Of a stretch of 64,000 bases of DNA, positions 1 through 8,763 are shown in pieces. The position numbers and the translations under genes are program-made. The stretch is taken from contig NZ_KB235896.1 in the NCBI RefSeq assembly GCF_000332135.1, positions 1,685,403-1,749,402 of the forward strand. Direction: 5' to 3'. The DNA comes from Anabaena sp. PCC 7108. GTDB taxonomy: Bacteria; Cyanobacteriota; Cyanobacteriia; Cyanobacteriales; Nostocaceae. Under the pieces are notes generated by a model. The model saw only the letters and a list, made by a program, of their open reading frames with translations, was not told the origin of the DNA and searched no databases. The number at the start of each line of letters is the position of its first letter. The first letter of the stretch is position 1.

Positions 1-792
1 AGCACCATGATGGGAGCATTAATTGTTGGTAATGCTGTCGCTAGTCCAATGTTGGATTGGGTGGAAAGCTTGAATAAAGGTTTTGGGAAAGAACTAGTAG
101 TGGGTACTTTATACCTTCTATCTGCCTTGATTATGATGCCAATTCATTTTCAAGACCGCAAACCCATTGAGGAAGAAACAGTGCCAATTAATCCTTGGGC
201 TGAATTCTTACAAGGCTTGCGCTATCTCAAAAAAAATCGGCTGGTATGGAATGCCATGCTGCAAATTGTTACTTTATACTGCGTGTTTGCCGCTTTAATA
301 GAGTTAGCGATTGGTATGGCAGCAAAGTTACACTTAGAAGCTAGGGACTTTAGCTTTTTCGTAGCCTCTGCCGGAGTTGGGATGGTAATAGGTGCGGCAA
401 TTCTCGGACACTTTGGTCATAAATTACATCACAAACCCTTACCTTTAATCGGGTTTTTAATTATGGCGATTTCCTTAGGGTTGTTCACTTTTATTGAAAA
501 CCTGCCTCTAGCACTGGGACTCTGTATTTTTCTGGGTGTCGGTGCAGCTTTCGTGAATGTACCAATGCAAACTTTAATTCAGCAAGAAACTCCACCAGAA
601 ATGCATGGTAAGGTATTTGGCTTTCAAAATCATGCCATCAATATTGCCCTCACCGCACCTTTGCTAATTACAACAAAGTTAGTTAATGCCTTTGGTTTAT
701 CAGCTGTATTGTTAGGAATGAGTCTGGTTGTCGCTGCTGTCGGTGTTTGGGCGTGGCAAAATACCCGGCGGGTATTGCAAGATGTGATTTAA
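1..792 (+). CDS. MFS transporter, C-terminal part (5' truncated by window edge)
   Basis: The reading frame is open from the first base, so the gene starts upstream of the window and only about 262 C-terminal residues are seen. The protein is made almost entirely of hydrophobic helices (about six membrane segments) separated by short charged loops, including a cytoplasmic loop rich in Asp, Arg, Lys, Pro and Glu near residue 50. This fits the second half of a major facilitator superfamily permease of the drug-exporter type with 10 to 12 helices. The substrate cannot be told from this part. A Met-Met pair at base 7 could be mistaken for the start, but it lies inside a hydrophobic run and has no ribosome binding site in view. 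Confidence 0.75.
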   Translation, partial: STMMGALIVGNAVASPMLDWVESLNKGFGKELVVGTLYLLSALIMMPIHFQDRKPIEEETVPINPWAEFLQGLRYLKKNRLVWNAMLQIVTLYCVFAALIELAIGMAAKLHLEARDFSFFVASAGVGMVIGAAILGHFGHKLHHKPLPLIGFLIMAISLGLFTFIENLPLALGLCIFLGVGAAFVNVPMQTLIQQETPPEMHGKVFGFQNHAINIALTAPLLITTKLVNAFGLSAVLLGMSLVVAAVGVWAWQNTRRVLQDVI

Positions 793-946
793 AAAATGTA
801 AGATGATAATTGATATTTATATCTGTACTTGATATCTGTACTTAATAAATAGAAATTATCTCAGCATTTGCTGGAATTTTTCCATTAAAATGAAATTATA
901 AATACAGAATCTAGGGCTTAAGTTTAGTTATATTTTGAGGTTAACC

Positions 947-2857
947 GTGCGTTCACAAAGTGTCTCCGCAGGAGAATCGCCTTCTCAAATCAGTATCCCA
1001 CAATCGACAAATAACCAGCAGTCTCCTATTTCGCCAGCTGTCACCCCTAAACGTGAATCTGGCGGTTTTGCATTGCTAGATAGTCTTGTCCGTCATGGGG
1101 TTGAGTATATTTTTGGTTATCCCGGTGGGGCAATTCTACCAATTTATGATGACCTATACAAAGTAGAAGAAACTGGCAGAATTAAACATATCCTCGTTAG
1201 ACACGAACAAGGCGCTTCCCATGCAGCTGACGGCTACGCCCGTGCTACTGGTAAAGTGGGGATATGTTTTGGTACTTCTGGTCCAGGAGCAACGAATTTA
1301 GTTACAGGTATCGCTACAGCTTACATGGATTCTATTCCCATGATTGTGGTGACAGGACAAGTACCCAGGGCGGCTATTGGTACAGATGCTTTCCAAGAAA
1401 CAGATATCTACGGCATCACTTTGCCCATTGTCAAACATTCTTATGTAGTCCGTGATCCCAAAGATATGGCGCGGATTGTGGCGGAAGCGTTCCACATTGC
1501 CAGTACTGGTAGACCGGGACCAGTTTTGATAGATGTTCCCAAAGACGTAGCTTTAGAAGCATTTGACTATGTTCCTGTAGAACCAGGTTCGATCAAGTTA
1601 CCTGGTTATCGTCCCACTGTAAAGGGAAATCCCAGACAAATTAATGCGGCAATTCAGTTGATTCGAGAAAGTCGCCGTCCGTTGTTGTATGTTGGTGGAG
1701 GTGCGATCGCAGCTAATGCCCACGCAGAAGTCAAACAACTGGCAGAATTATTTAATATCCCCGTCACTACTACCTTAATGGGTATTGGTGCATTTGATGA
1801 ACATCATCCCCTCTCCTTGGGAATGTTGGGAATGCACGGTACAGCTTACGCTAACTTTGCTGTGACAGATTGTGATTTGCTAATTTGCGTTGGTGCCAGA
1901 TTTGATGACCGAGTGACAGGTAAGTTAGATGAATTCGCTTCCCATGCTAAAGTCATTCACATCGATATTGACCCGGCTGAAGTAGGTAAAAACCGCGTTC
2001 CCGAAGTTCCCATTGTCGGTGATGTCAAAAACGTTTTAACTGATTTATTACGTCGATGTCAAAACGCAACTAGCCAAACTCCACCTCACCAAAATCAAGA
2101 ATGGTTAAACTTAATTAACCGTTGGAAACAAGATTATCCTTTGGTTGTACCTCATTATCCTGATAGCATTTCCCCCCAAGAGGTAATTGTCGAAGTTGGT
2201 CGTCAAGCACCCCACGCTTTCTACACCACAGATGTCGGACAACATCAAATGTGGGCAGCACAATTCCTTAAGAATGGACCCAGACGCTGGATTTCTAGTG
2301 CAGGTTTGGGAACAATGGGTTTTGGTGTTCCTGCGGCGATGGGTGTAAAAGTAGCGTTCCCTGATGAAGAAGTTATCTGTATCAGCGGTGATGCCAGTTT
2401 CCAAATGTGTTTACAGGAGTTGGGAACACTAGCACAGTATGGCATAAATGTCAAGACTGTGATTTTAAATAATGGTTGGCAGGGAATGGTGCGTCAATGG
2501 CAAGAAGCCTTCTATGGTGAGCGTTATTCTTGCTCAAATATGGAAGTAGGGATGCCAGACATTGAATTTTTGGCTAAAGCCTATGGTATCAAGGGCATGG
2601 TGATTAGTAACCGAGACGAGTTACAAGATAAAATTGCCGAAATGTTGGCACACAACGGACCAGTGATTGTCAATGTCAAAGTTACCAGAGATGAAAACTG
2701 CTATCCTATGGTTGCGCCTGGTAAGAATAACGCGCAAATGATTGGCTTGCCTAAGCAACAACCGAAAATTGCAGTTGAACCAGTTTATTGTAGCCACTGT
2801 AATACGGAAAACCTACCTAGTTACAATTTCTGTTCTGAGTGTGGAACCAAGTTGTAG
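947..2857 (+). CDS. ilvB: Acetolactate synthase large subunit with C-terminal zinc ribbon
   Basis: This is the thiamine diphosphate and FAD enzyme that joins two pyruvates (or pyruvate and 2-oxobutyrate) at the first common step of branched-chain amino acid synthesis. The N-terminal ThDP domain has the catalytic Glu in [19 protein letters not shown]. The central FAD domain follows, and then the C-terminal ThDP-binding motif starting [13 protein letters not shown] and ending near [12 protein letters not shown] chose GTG at 947 because GAGG sits six bases upstream; TTG at 935 in the same frame is the alternative. The protein ends in a separate CxxC-(12)-CxxC zinc ribbon ([19 protein letters not shown]), which the catalytic fold does not need. 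The regulatory small subunit gene is not nearby. Confidence 0.95.
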   Translation: MRSQSVSAGESPSQISIPQSTNNQQSPISPAVTPKRESGGFALLDSLVRHGVEYIFGYPGGAILPIYDDLYKVEETGRIKHILVRHEQGASHAADGYARATGKVGICFGTSGPGATNLVTGIATAYMDSIPMIVVTGQVPRAAIGTDAFQETDIYGITLPIVKHSYVVRDPKDMARIVAEAFHIASTGRPGPVLIDVPKDVALEAFDYVPVEPGSIKLPGYRPTVKGNPRQINAAIQLIRESRRPLLYVGGGAIAANAHAEVKQLAELFNIPVTTTLMGIGAFDEHHPLSLGMLGMHGTAYANFAVTDCDLLICVGARFDDRVTGKLDEFASHAKVIHIDIDPAEVGKNRVPEVPIVGDVKNVLTDLLRRCQNATSQTPPHQNQEWLNLINRWKQDYPLVVPHYPDSISPQEVIVEVGRQAPHAFYTTDVGQHQMWAAQFLKNGPRRWISSAGLGTMGFGVPAAMGVKVAFPDEEVICISGDASFQMCLQELGTLAQYGINVKTVILNNGWQGMVRQWQEAFYGERYSCSNMEVGMPDIEFLAKAYGIKGMVISNRDELQDKIAEMLAHNGPVIVNVKVTRDENCYPMVAPGKNNAQMIGLPKQQPKIAVEPVYCSHCNTENLPSYNFCSECGTKL

Positions 2858-2908
2858 TTAGATTTTTAAGGGTTATGAAAATGATTTTCGATAATGTCTA
2901 AACCCTTT

Positions 2909-2934
2909 TAGAGACGTTCCATGGAACGTCTCTA
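2909..2934. terminator. 26-bp perfect palindrome downstream of ilvB
   Basis: A perfect palindrome centred on CCATGG (half-site TAGAGACGTTCCA) lies 51 bases after the ilvB stop codon. The RNA would form a 10 to 12 bp stem. There is only a short T run before it and no long U tract after it, so intrinsic termination is possible but not proven. Palindromes of this GAGACGTTCC type are highly iterated in filamentous cyanobacterial genomes, so it may be a repeat element that happens to serve as the 3' end. Confidence 0.5.
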
Positions 2935-3099
2935 CATTTAAATTCATGATTGGTTTCACCAACACCAGATATCCAGATATAAACCTCGCCCAAGTTGAAA
3001 CCTATAGTTTTTTCTATAGCGAAAACTGAAGTTTTCAAGATGGATGGGGTATGGGATGAAATCCAATACTTGTCGGTTAAGCTAAAAACATTAAATCAG

Positions 3100-3220
3100 G
3101 TAGGTTGGGGAGCCATCGCCTTGGACGGGTTTCCCGGCTTGTGGCGAATGGCGTTTGACGTTAGGAAACCCAACATTTATGGACTTTTGTTGGGTTGCGC
3201 TGTCGCTTAACCCAACCTAC
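3100..3220. repeat. MITE-like inverted-repeat element (GTAGGTTGGG ends)
   Basis: The ends are GTAGGTTGGG at 3100-3109 and its exact complement CCCAACCTAC at 3211-3220. Inside, AACCCAACA (3167-3175) pairs with TGTTGGGTT (3188-3196), giving a second nested hairpin. No coding capacity of its own is evident. A fragment ending in the same CTTAACCCAACCTA sequence lies upstream of the PhoD-like gene near 11260-11273. This is the behaviour expected of a small non-autonomous repeat. Confidence 0.6.
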
Positions 3221-3433
3221 AAAAACTCTTAACCGAACCGTATTGGGATGAAATCCATTAATTTATCTGTCTTTATCCGCGTTTATCTGCGTGCATCCGC
3301 GTTAAACTATTCTATGCAGCTTCATATTAATCTAGTATAACGCACCAACTCATTGATAATATCTGCATTTTGGAGATGTCTAATTGTTTTGCGCTATCTA
3401 TCTGTCATAATCATTTTTTAAATTGGTATTAAT

Positions 3434-4900
3434 ATGATTGGCAGAAAAATTTCCATTAGCATGATTTTGCTATTTCTCGGTATCCAAGTTGGAGTTACCC
3501 AAAAAATAGCGCAAGCACAAAGCCTAGTTACACAACCAAACACTACAAAATCAACTTGTCCTGCTCAACTGCAATCATCTATAGATGCTATTATCAATAT
3601 TCCTAAATTTAGTCGTGTCCGCTGGGGAATTTTAGTAAAACCCTTATCATCTGGGCAATCTCTTTACAATCGAGATGCGGAAAAATACTTTATTCCTGCT
3701 TCTAACGCCAAACTATTCACAACAGCAGCTGCATTACTGCAATTGGGAGCAAATTTTCGGATTCGTACCTCTGTTTATCAAGATGGTGATGGTATTTTGC
3801 GTGTCGTCGGTAGGGGAGATCCTAGCTTAAAAGATTCTCAACTAACAGTATTAGCAAAACAGTTATCGCAACAGGGTATTCAGCAAGTCAATCAGTTAAT
3901 TGCTGATGATAGTTATTTTCAAGGAGAAGTTGTAAATTCTAGTTGGGAATGGGAAGATGTACAGGCTTATTATGGCGCACCAGTAAATAGTTTAATTTTA
4001 AATGAAAATGCTTCTGTCTTAACATTTTTGCCGCAAACTATAGGTAAGCCACTAAAACTTAATTGGGCTGAACCTACAGAAGCATATCGTTGGCGGATTG
4101 AAAATAATACTGTAACTACTCCAGAAAATGAACCAAGTTTTGTGGAAGTAAACCGTGATTTAAAAGGACAGATATTAAGAATTCAAGGACAATTAGCGGT
4201 AAATTCTCAACCAGAAATAACGGCTTTAGCTATTTTTAATCCAGTTGAAAATTTTTTAAGACATTTTCGGCAAAGTTTAGGAAGAGAAAAAATTGCTGTA
4301 CAACAAACATCTAGCAGCAATGGCGGTAAGAATGATCAGGAAATAGCAGCAATTGAATCTGCACCTTTATCTGATTTGATGGTAGAGACAAATGTCAATA
4401 GTAATAATTTGTTTGCTGAAGCTTTACTCAGGGTATTAGGTAGTAAACAGGTATTAACAAAAAATCAAACTACTGCTGATGCAGGGCTAAAAGTTGTCAA
4501 GACTACTTTAACTGAATTGGGAATTGAGCCAACAAGTTATATTTTAGCAGATGGTTCTGGTTTATCGCGCAAAAATTTAATTAGTCCAGAAGCCTTCATA
4601 CAACTTTTGCAGCTAATGGGTAAATCATCTCAATCTGAAGTTTTTCGTGCTTCTTTACCTGTTGCCGGCATTAGCGGAACTTTAAAAAATCGCTTTCGCA
4701 ACACATTAGCCGAGGGAATTGTTCAAGCAAAAACAGGGACAATGACTGGTGTAGTTTCCTTATCTGGATATATTAATGCGCCTAATTATCAGCCTTTAGT
4801 TTTCAGTATTATGGTGAACCAATCTGAACAACCCGCAAGTGTTGTGAGGAAAGCTATGGATGAAATTATAATTTTATTATCGCAGTTACACCGTTGTTGA
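3434..4900 (+). CDS. dacB: D-alanyl-D-alanine carboxypeptidase/endopeptidase (PBP4, DacB type)
   Basis: This is a family S13 penicillin-binding protein that trims the terminal D-Ala of peptidoglycan stem peptides or cuts cross-links in the periplasm. A signal peptide occupies roughly residues 1-29 (hydrophobic core MILLFLGIQVG, then AQA). The three active-site motifs are in order: SxxK as S90-N-A-K93, SxN as SNN in ETNVNSNNLFAEA, and KTG in VQAKTGTMTG. At 488 residues the length is normal for the family, which carries a large insert between the first two motifs. The gene stands alone between ilvB and the oppositely oriented NurA gene. Confidence 0.93.
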   Translation: MIGRKISISMILLFLGIQVGVTQKIAQAQSLVTQPNTTKSTCPAQLQSSIDAIINIPKFSRVRWGILVKPLSSGQSLYNRDAEKYFIPASNAKLFTTAAALLQLGANFRIRTSVYQDGDGILRVVGRGDPSLKDSQLTVLAKQLSQQGIQQVNQLIADDSYFQGEVVNSSWEWEDVQAYYGAPVNSLILNENASVLTFLPQTIGKPLKLNWAEPTEAYRWRIENNTVTTPENEPSFVEVNRDLKGQILRIQGQLAVNSQPEITALAIFNPVENFLRHFRQSLGREKIAVQQTSSSNGGKNDQEIAAIESAPLSDLMVETNVNSNNLFAEALLRVLGSKQVLTKNQTTADAGLKVVKTTLTELGIEPTSYILADGSGLSRKNLISPEAFIQLLQLMGKSSQSEVFRASLPVAGISGTLKNRFRNTLAEGIVQAKTGTMTGVVSLSGYINAPNYQPLVFSIMVNQSEQPASVVRKAMDEIIILLSQLHRC

Positions 4901-4988
4901 TATAGCAGAATTTAGGAGTCATTTTAAACATGGAAAAGTTATCAACTAAATCCAGTGTTGTTGACGATCTTACGAATTACGAATTAAC

Positions 4989-6164
4989 TTAAGCAATACT
5001 TCCCCGTTTTCTCGCTTCTTTGTAGGAAATTCCCACATTTTTGATCCCGGCTTTAATCATTTGTCGTTCCAAAAGGGCAAAGAAACGGGCTTTATCACCA
5101 CCTCTGACTACTGCTTGATTATGTGCCTCCGCAATTGCCACAGGATAACCGTATCCTTTTTGCACTTGTGCCAACATTAATCCTAGGGCTTGGTCAAACA
5201 TGATTGTATTTTCTGCTACCCAAGCTGGAATTTCAATCCGGGCAATTTCCGTACCGACATGAACGTAACAAAAATAAATAGTTTGGTCTTCGTATAATTC
5301 TAAAATTCGGTTATTACTACGCCATAGTGGGCCACGTTGTCCCGGTTGGAGTTGGGTTGTCCATAGGGTTGTATCTCGCAAAGAATCAAAGACTTTACAT
5401 GGTACATATTCTAATTGGTTCGGGCAATGGCTGACACAATCGGGTACTGGGTGGGGACAAGCCAACAACCGTAAAAAGTTCATGGCTTCGATATTGCGAG
5501 AGGCGCTCAGATAACCCATAATAGGAATTTGGGCAGCCCGCATCTGTTGCCAAGCCTCTAAAATGGGGGGTAAAATGCGATCGCGTGCATCCATCGGTAA
5601 CTGTTCTAAAAACCAGTATATTAACGAACCATCGACCATTGCTAAAGCCGGGGCTTCTGTTTTCGCAGCACAAGCAAGTTCTGCTAATACCGTAGTTTCC
5701 GAAGCTGTGCGACGATGACTCATCCATTCCTCAGTTCTAATTCCCCACTGACGCGACATATATAAATCTTCGGGGCGGTAAAATACCTCCGGTAAACTAT
5801 CTAATAAAGGGTGACGATTTTGACCATAATGTAAAACGACTCTACCAATATTTAGCAAGTAACAATAAGCAATTTCGTGATGATTAGGTGCTATTTGTGA
5901 ACCATCGGTAGCGATGACAGTATGAATTTTAGGCGGGACAGGGATAGTAATACAGGTTTCTAGGGGTTCAATTGGGGTAGCATTAGCAAAGAGAATGCGA
6001 TCGCGCCATTTTTTCTGACGTGCAATTAATTCCTCTTGACACTCAACAGCTTTTTGTAAATGTTGCTGTGCTAACTCCAAACGCTGACGACTCGCAGCCA
6101 CTTCTGAAGTTAAATGCTGGCTAAAACCTTGCATTTGTCCCGATATTTTTGTTAAATCAAGCAT
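4989..6164 (-). CDS. nurA: NurA domain 5'-3' nuclease
   Basis: The protein has a NurA fold. Residues about 75-375 carry IATDGSQIAP with its metal-binding Asp, a second acidic motif AMVDGSLIYW, and a C-terminal VAIAEAHNQAVV segment typical of the family. The first 50 residues are a predicted coiled coil (SRQRLELAQQHLQKAVECQEEL region). In archaea NurA works with the HerA ATPase in end resection of double-strand breaks. No HerA gene lies beside this one, so the partner is unknown. The start ATG at 6164 faces the TPR gene across a 152-bp gap that contains a decayed MITE copy. Confidence 0.85.
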   Translation of the reverse strand: MLDLTKISGQMQGFSQHLTSEVAASRQRLELAQQHLQKAVECQEELIARQKKWRDRILFANATPIEPLETCITIPVPPKIHTVIATDGSQIAPNHHEIAYCYLLNIGRVVLHYGQNRHPLLDSLPEVFYRPEDLYMSRQWGIRTEEWMSHRRTASETTVLAELACAAKTEAPALAMVDGSLIYWFLEQLPMDARDRILPPILEAWQQMRAAQIPIMGYLSASRNIEAMNFLRLLACPHPVPDCVSHCPNQLEYVPCKVFDSLRDTTLWTTQLQPGQRGPLWRSNNRILELYEDQTIYFCYVHVGTEIARIEIPAWVAENTIMFDQALGLMLAQVQKGYGYPVAIAEAHNQAVVRGGDKARFFALLERQMIKAGIKNVGISYKEARKRGSIA

Positions 6165-6196
6165 AGTGGCTAAGTGTAATTGTGTGAATAGATGTA

Positions 6197-6275
6197 ATAT
6201 AGTTTTCGGTTAAAGACATATCATTAGGGAATCATGGGGAGAGTTTTTTTGATAAGTCATTAATCGATATGATAT
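6197..6275. repeat. MITE family 1, copy A (degenerate)
   Basis: This is about 79 bases. It shares GGTTAAAGACATATCATTAG and GAGAGTTTTTTTGATAAG with copy B at 8621-8717, but its terminal repeats have decayed to ATAT and GATATGATAT. It lies in the gap between the divergent nurA and TPR genes. Confidence 0.6.
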
Positions 6276-6316
6276 ATAATTAATAACTGTATGCTAATAA
6301 TTGGTAAAATAGCGTA

Positions 6317-6925
6317 ATGAAAAAATGGAAATTAACAATTGCAACTTTCATATTAGGAACTATATTATATAGCCCGAAAGTGAGTGCTAAAAATTTGTCA
6401 AATATTTCCGAATTCAGAATAAAATCATCACTGTTAGCACAAAATAATCTTAAAGAAGCTGTAGTCTATTTCCATCGGGGACTTAACCGTCATACATCGG
6501 GAGATTTTCAAGGGGCAATTGCAGAATATAGTCAAGCATTACGGTTACATCCTAATTTTCCTGAAGTTTACTATAAACGTGGTTTTTCTCGCCATAAATT
6601 GGGAGATTTAAAAGGAGCTATTCAAGATTACAACCGATCCATAAGCATGAATGCTAACTATTCTGGTGTCTATAATCATCGAGGAATTTCTCGTCATGAT
6701 TTAGGAGATTTGAAAGGCGCTATTGAAGACTATAATCATGCATTACTTCTTAATCCTAATTTTCCTGAAGCTTACAAAAATAGAGGAATTACTCGCTATC
6801 ATCTAGGTAATCAGCAGGGAGCAATTACCGATTTAAAGACAGCAGCAAACTTATTTCAACAGCAAAGAAGAATTACTAATTACCAAGAGGTTATTGAGCT
6901 AATTCAGAAGATAGATCCTAAGTGA
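6317..6925 (+). CDS. Secreted TPR-repeat protein
   Basis: This 202-residue protein starts with a signal peptide (residues 1-24, MKKWKLTIATFILGTILYSP then VSAK). It continues with about four tetratricopeptide repeats of the 34-residue type with the AxxxYxxALxLxPxxxxxYxxRG pattern, for example IAEYSQALRLHPNFPEVYYK and IEDYNHALLLNPNFPEAYKN. Such repeats bind other proteins, so it is probably a periplasmic scaffold. Repeats two to four are alike and probably arose by duplication. The partner is unknown. No operon is evident: nurA diverges upstream and a HAD gene converges downstream. Confidence 0.85.
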   Translation: MKKWKLTIATFILGTILYSPKVSAKNLSNISEFRIKSSLLAQNNLKEAVVYFHRGLNRHTSGDFQGAIAEYSQALRLHPNFPEVYYKRGFSRHKLGDLKGAIQDYNRSISMNANYSGVYNHRGISRHDLGDLKGAIEDYNHALLLNPNFPEAYKNRGITRYHLGNQQGAITDLKTAANLFQQQRRITNYQEVIELIQKIDPK

Positions 6926-7056
6926 TTTAACTTTCACCTACGGTCTATAATTGTAGTGAATCCTTACGAAACTGAAGTAATTTCTAGCGATTATAAATGA
7001 GCCATGAACACCTATTTTATAGTAAGTAGAGTCAGGTAAATAATTAAAGGTTTGTA

Positions 7057-7148
7057 GTCAGGTCTTTAGACCTGAAAGTAGGGCTAAAGCCCTAAATATA
7101 GTAAGTAGAGTCAGGTCTTTAGACCTGAAAGTAGGGCTAAAGCCCTAA
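7057..7148. repeat. Two 39-bp direct repeats, each with two palindromes
   Basis: The unit occurs at 7057-7095 and again at 7110-7148 (period 53). Each copy holds AGGTCTTTAGACCT and AGGGCTAAAGCCCT, two independent hairpins in tandem. The tract lies between the convergent TPR and HAD genes, where it could form 3'-end structures for both. A partial extra copy of the leader (AGTAAGTAGAGTCAGGT) precedes the first unit at 7021. Confidence 0.8.
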
Positions 7149-7195
7149 CTACGAGCCAAGTTCAGAATTTTTTCTTATTGCATCTCTCCAGTCAA

Positions 7196-7981
7196 TTACA
7201 ACCAAGTTGAAAAATCGTGAGCAAAATGAGAAAGTGATATTAACTGAATGCGTGAATCATTTTTTCCGGCTTCCCTTTCTGGCTGAGTATTATAACCCCA
7301 ATCTGCCAAGAAAAGTTTGACATGATCTAAGTCTGATTGCTGTTGGACTAATTGTAATGTTTTCAGCCTGTCTTCAACAAACCATAAACTCACAGGTTGA
7401 GTATTTGCTTTATCAATTAATTCTCGCAGAGTTTCATATTTTGGGCGTTTTACTTCCTTTCCAAAAATCGCATCTGCTGGTAAATCAAGTCCTTCTTTTT
7501 GTAATAACTGTTGAACAAAACGGCCTTCTTTAGTAGTAACTATATATAACTGAACCGCACTCGCAAGAGTGATTTTTAGTCTTTCTATCACACCAGGATA
7601 GAATCTATGCAGACTTAACCAACCATCTAAATCCGTCTGAATCCAATCATCCCGCAGATTATCCAATTTTGTAGAAACTTCTTTCGCTTCTAGGTTATCT
7701 GCTACCAAAATTTGTGGGGTGATACTTGCCCATTCTTGGAGAATTTTATCATCAGAGAATCCGTTAATCAAGGCTTTAATTAAAACAGGCATTTCCCAAC
7801 CCGTTTCAATTACCGGACGTAAGCGATAGAATCTTAAGGCTAAATCATCTGGTGGTATGTCATTAACCGGCGACCAAATTTGACAGTAGGTACGCCATGC
7901 TACCTCAAAATATTCAATTAGTCCATCACAAACCACTCCATCAAAGTCTAAAGCTAAAATCGTAGGACTATTCGCTGTCAT
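7196..7981 (-). CDS. HAD superfamily hydrolase
   Basis: The 261-residue protein has the haloacid dehalogenase motif I DFDGVVCDG at residues 12-20, whose first Asp would be the phosphoryl acceptor. Motif II is in LYIVTTKEG, the motif III Lys lies in FGKEVKRPKYE, and motif IV is WFVEDRLKTL. An inserted helical cap separates motifs I and II (about residues 20-140). The fold indicates a phosphatase acting on a small phosphorylated metabolite, but the substrate cannot be read from the sequence. It converges on the TPR gene and is followed by the repeat tract at 7057-7148. Confidence 0.8.
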   Translation of the reverse strand: MTANSPTILALDFDGVVCDGLIEYFEVAWRTYCQIWSPVNDIPPDDLALRFYRLRPVIETGWEMPVLIKALINGFSDDKILQEWASITPQILVADNLEAKEVSTKLDNLRDDWIQTDLDGWLSLHRFYPGVIERLKITLASAVQLYIVTTKEGRFVQQLLQKEGLDLPADAIFGKEVKRPKYETLRELIDKANTQPVSLWFVEDRLKTLQLVQQQSDLDHVKLFLADWGYNTQPEREAGKNDSRIQLISLSHFAHDFSTWL

Positions 7982-8240
7982 TGTTTTGAGGATGAAAACT
8001 ACTATTTTCAGCTTACCGCACCTTCAGACATGGATATGTAACAATTACAGCAGCAGTCAGTAGTTAGCTGTCAGCAGTTATTGCAGGTGACACTTCTAAA
8101 TGGGTTATAACCGCAGTTAAAAGTAGTATGACTGAAACTATGAAGAAGGTATACGTTTGTTTGTAAAGTTGCTTTTTTATATCTAGACGCAAATACGCAA
8201 TTACGTTATGCTTGGAATTAAAGCGAAAATTAGTGTATCT

Positions 8241-8546
8241 ATGAAGAAAACTCAGGTGATAAAAATAGCTCTAATTCCCATCTTAGCAATATCTACCCTT
8301 CTATCTATATCAAAAACAGCATTAGCCGACTACTTAAGAAGTGAAGGTTTTGGTGGTGAGTATCGTTATGAGTTATGGTCTAGTGATGATAGTAGTGATT
8401 ACTACTTAAAAATTTGGGATAAGGATGAAGATACCCAAAAAAATAAGTACTATAAAACGAGAAGCTTTAAATCGAGTAGAGAAGCATTAATTTATTTTGA
8501 TTGTAACTACGCTCGTAATAGCTCACCTGAATGTCCAAAACAATAA
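8241..8546 (+). CDS. Small secreted protein of unknown function
   Basis: From ATG at 8241 the product is 101 residues and begins with a clear signal peptide (MKKTQVIKIALIPILAISTL, cleavage probably after KTALA). An in-frame ATG at 8208 would add 11 residues in front of the signal sequence and is less likely. The mature part is about 70 residues, rich in Tyr, Ser, Asp and Lys, with two Cys (in FDCNYARNSSPECPKQ) that could form a disulfide at the C terminus. I do not recognise a family. Confidence 0.6.
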   Translation: MKKTQVIKIALIPILAISTLLSISKTALADYLRSEGFGGEYRYELWSSDDSSDYYLKIWDKDEDTQKNKYYKTRSFKSSREALIYFDCNYARNSSPECPKQ

Positions 8547-8594
8547 ACTTAAACAGAAAAGATTAACCTCAGCGTACATCTGCGTTTAACAATC

Positions 8595-8619
8595 ACCCCT
8601 CTCAGCAAAAGAGAGGGGT
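8595..8619. terminator. Hairpin between convergent genes
   Basis: ACCCCTCTC (8595-8603) and GAGAGGGGT (8611-8619) form a perfect 9-bp GC-rich stem with a 7-base loop, 49 bases after the small secreted protein gene. There is no U run, so its role as terminator is inferred from position. Confidence 0.45.
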
Positions 8620-8620
8620 A

Positions 8621-8717
8621 ATATCATGTCCGGTTAAAGACTTATCATTAGGGAACCGCGCTCAAGACACGGGGACGCGGAGAGTTTTTTTGATAAGCAA
8701 TTAGCCGGACTTGATAT
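8621..8717. repeat. MITE family 1, copy B
   Basis: This 97-bp element has 13-bp terminal inverted repeats ATATCATGTCCGG and CCGGACTTGATAT (12 of 13 match). The inner bases repeat the pattern CTTATCA / TTTTTTTGATAAG, so the whole can fold into one long hairpin. It has no coding capacity and sits between convergent genes. It is related to copy A (6197-6275) and, in inverse orientation, to copy C (49817-49918). Confidence 0.75.
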
Positions 8718-8763
8718 AAAAATGGGATTGAGTTCAGATTCTTGGGAGTAATGCTTATCTTAA

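Larger units (their letters stand above)
2858..3433. other. Gene-poor repeat region between ilvB and dacB
   Basis: This 576-base gap holds the 26-bp palindrome, a 121-bp inverted-repeat element at 3100-3220 and a stretch at 3255-3306 rich in repeated 'atccgcg/tatctgcg' words. I see no convincing gene. The only longer open frame (2995-3210) lies mostly inside the repeat. Confidence 0.6.

Noticed and set aside
2995-3210. Open frame of 71 codons after ilvB
   Set aside because: More than half lies inside the 121-bp inverted-repeat element. No ribosome site or family resemblance was seen.
8208-8240. Upstream start for the small secreted protein
   Set aside because: It would place 11 residues before a perfect signal peptide that begins at 8241.
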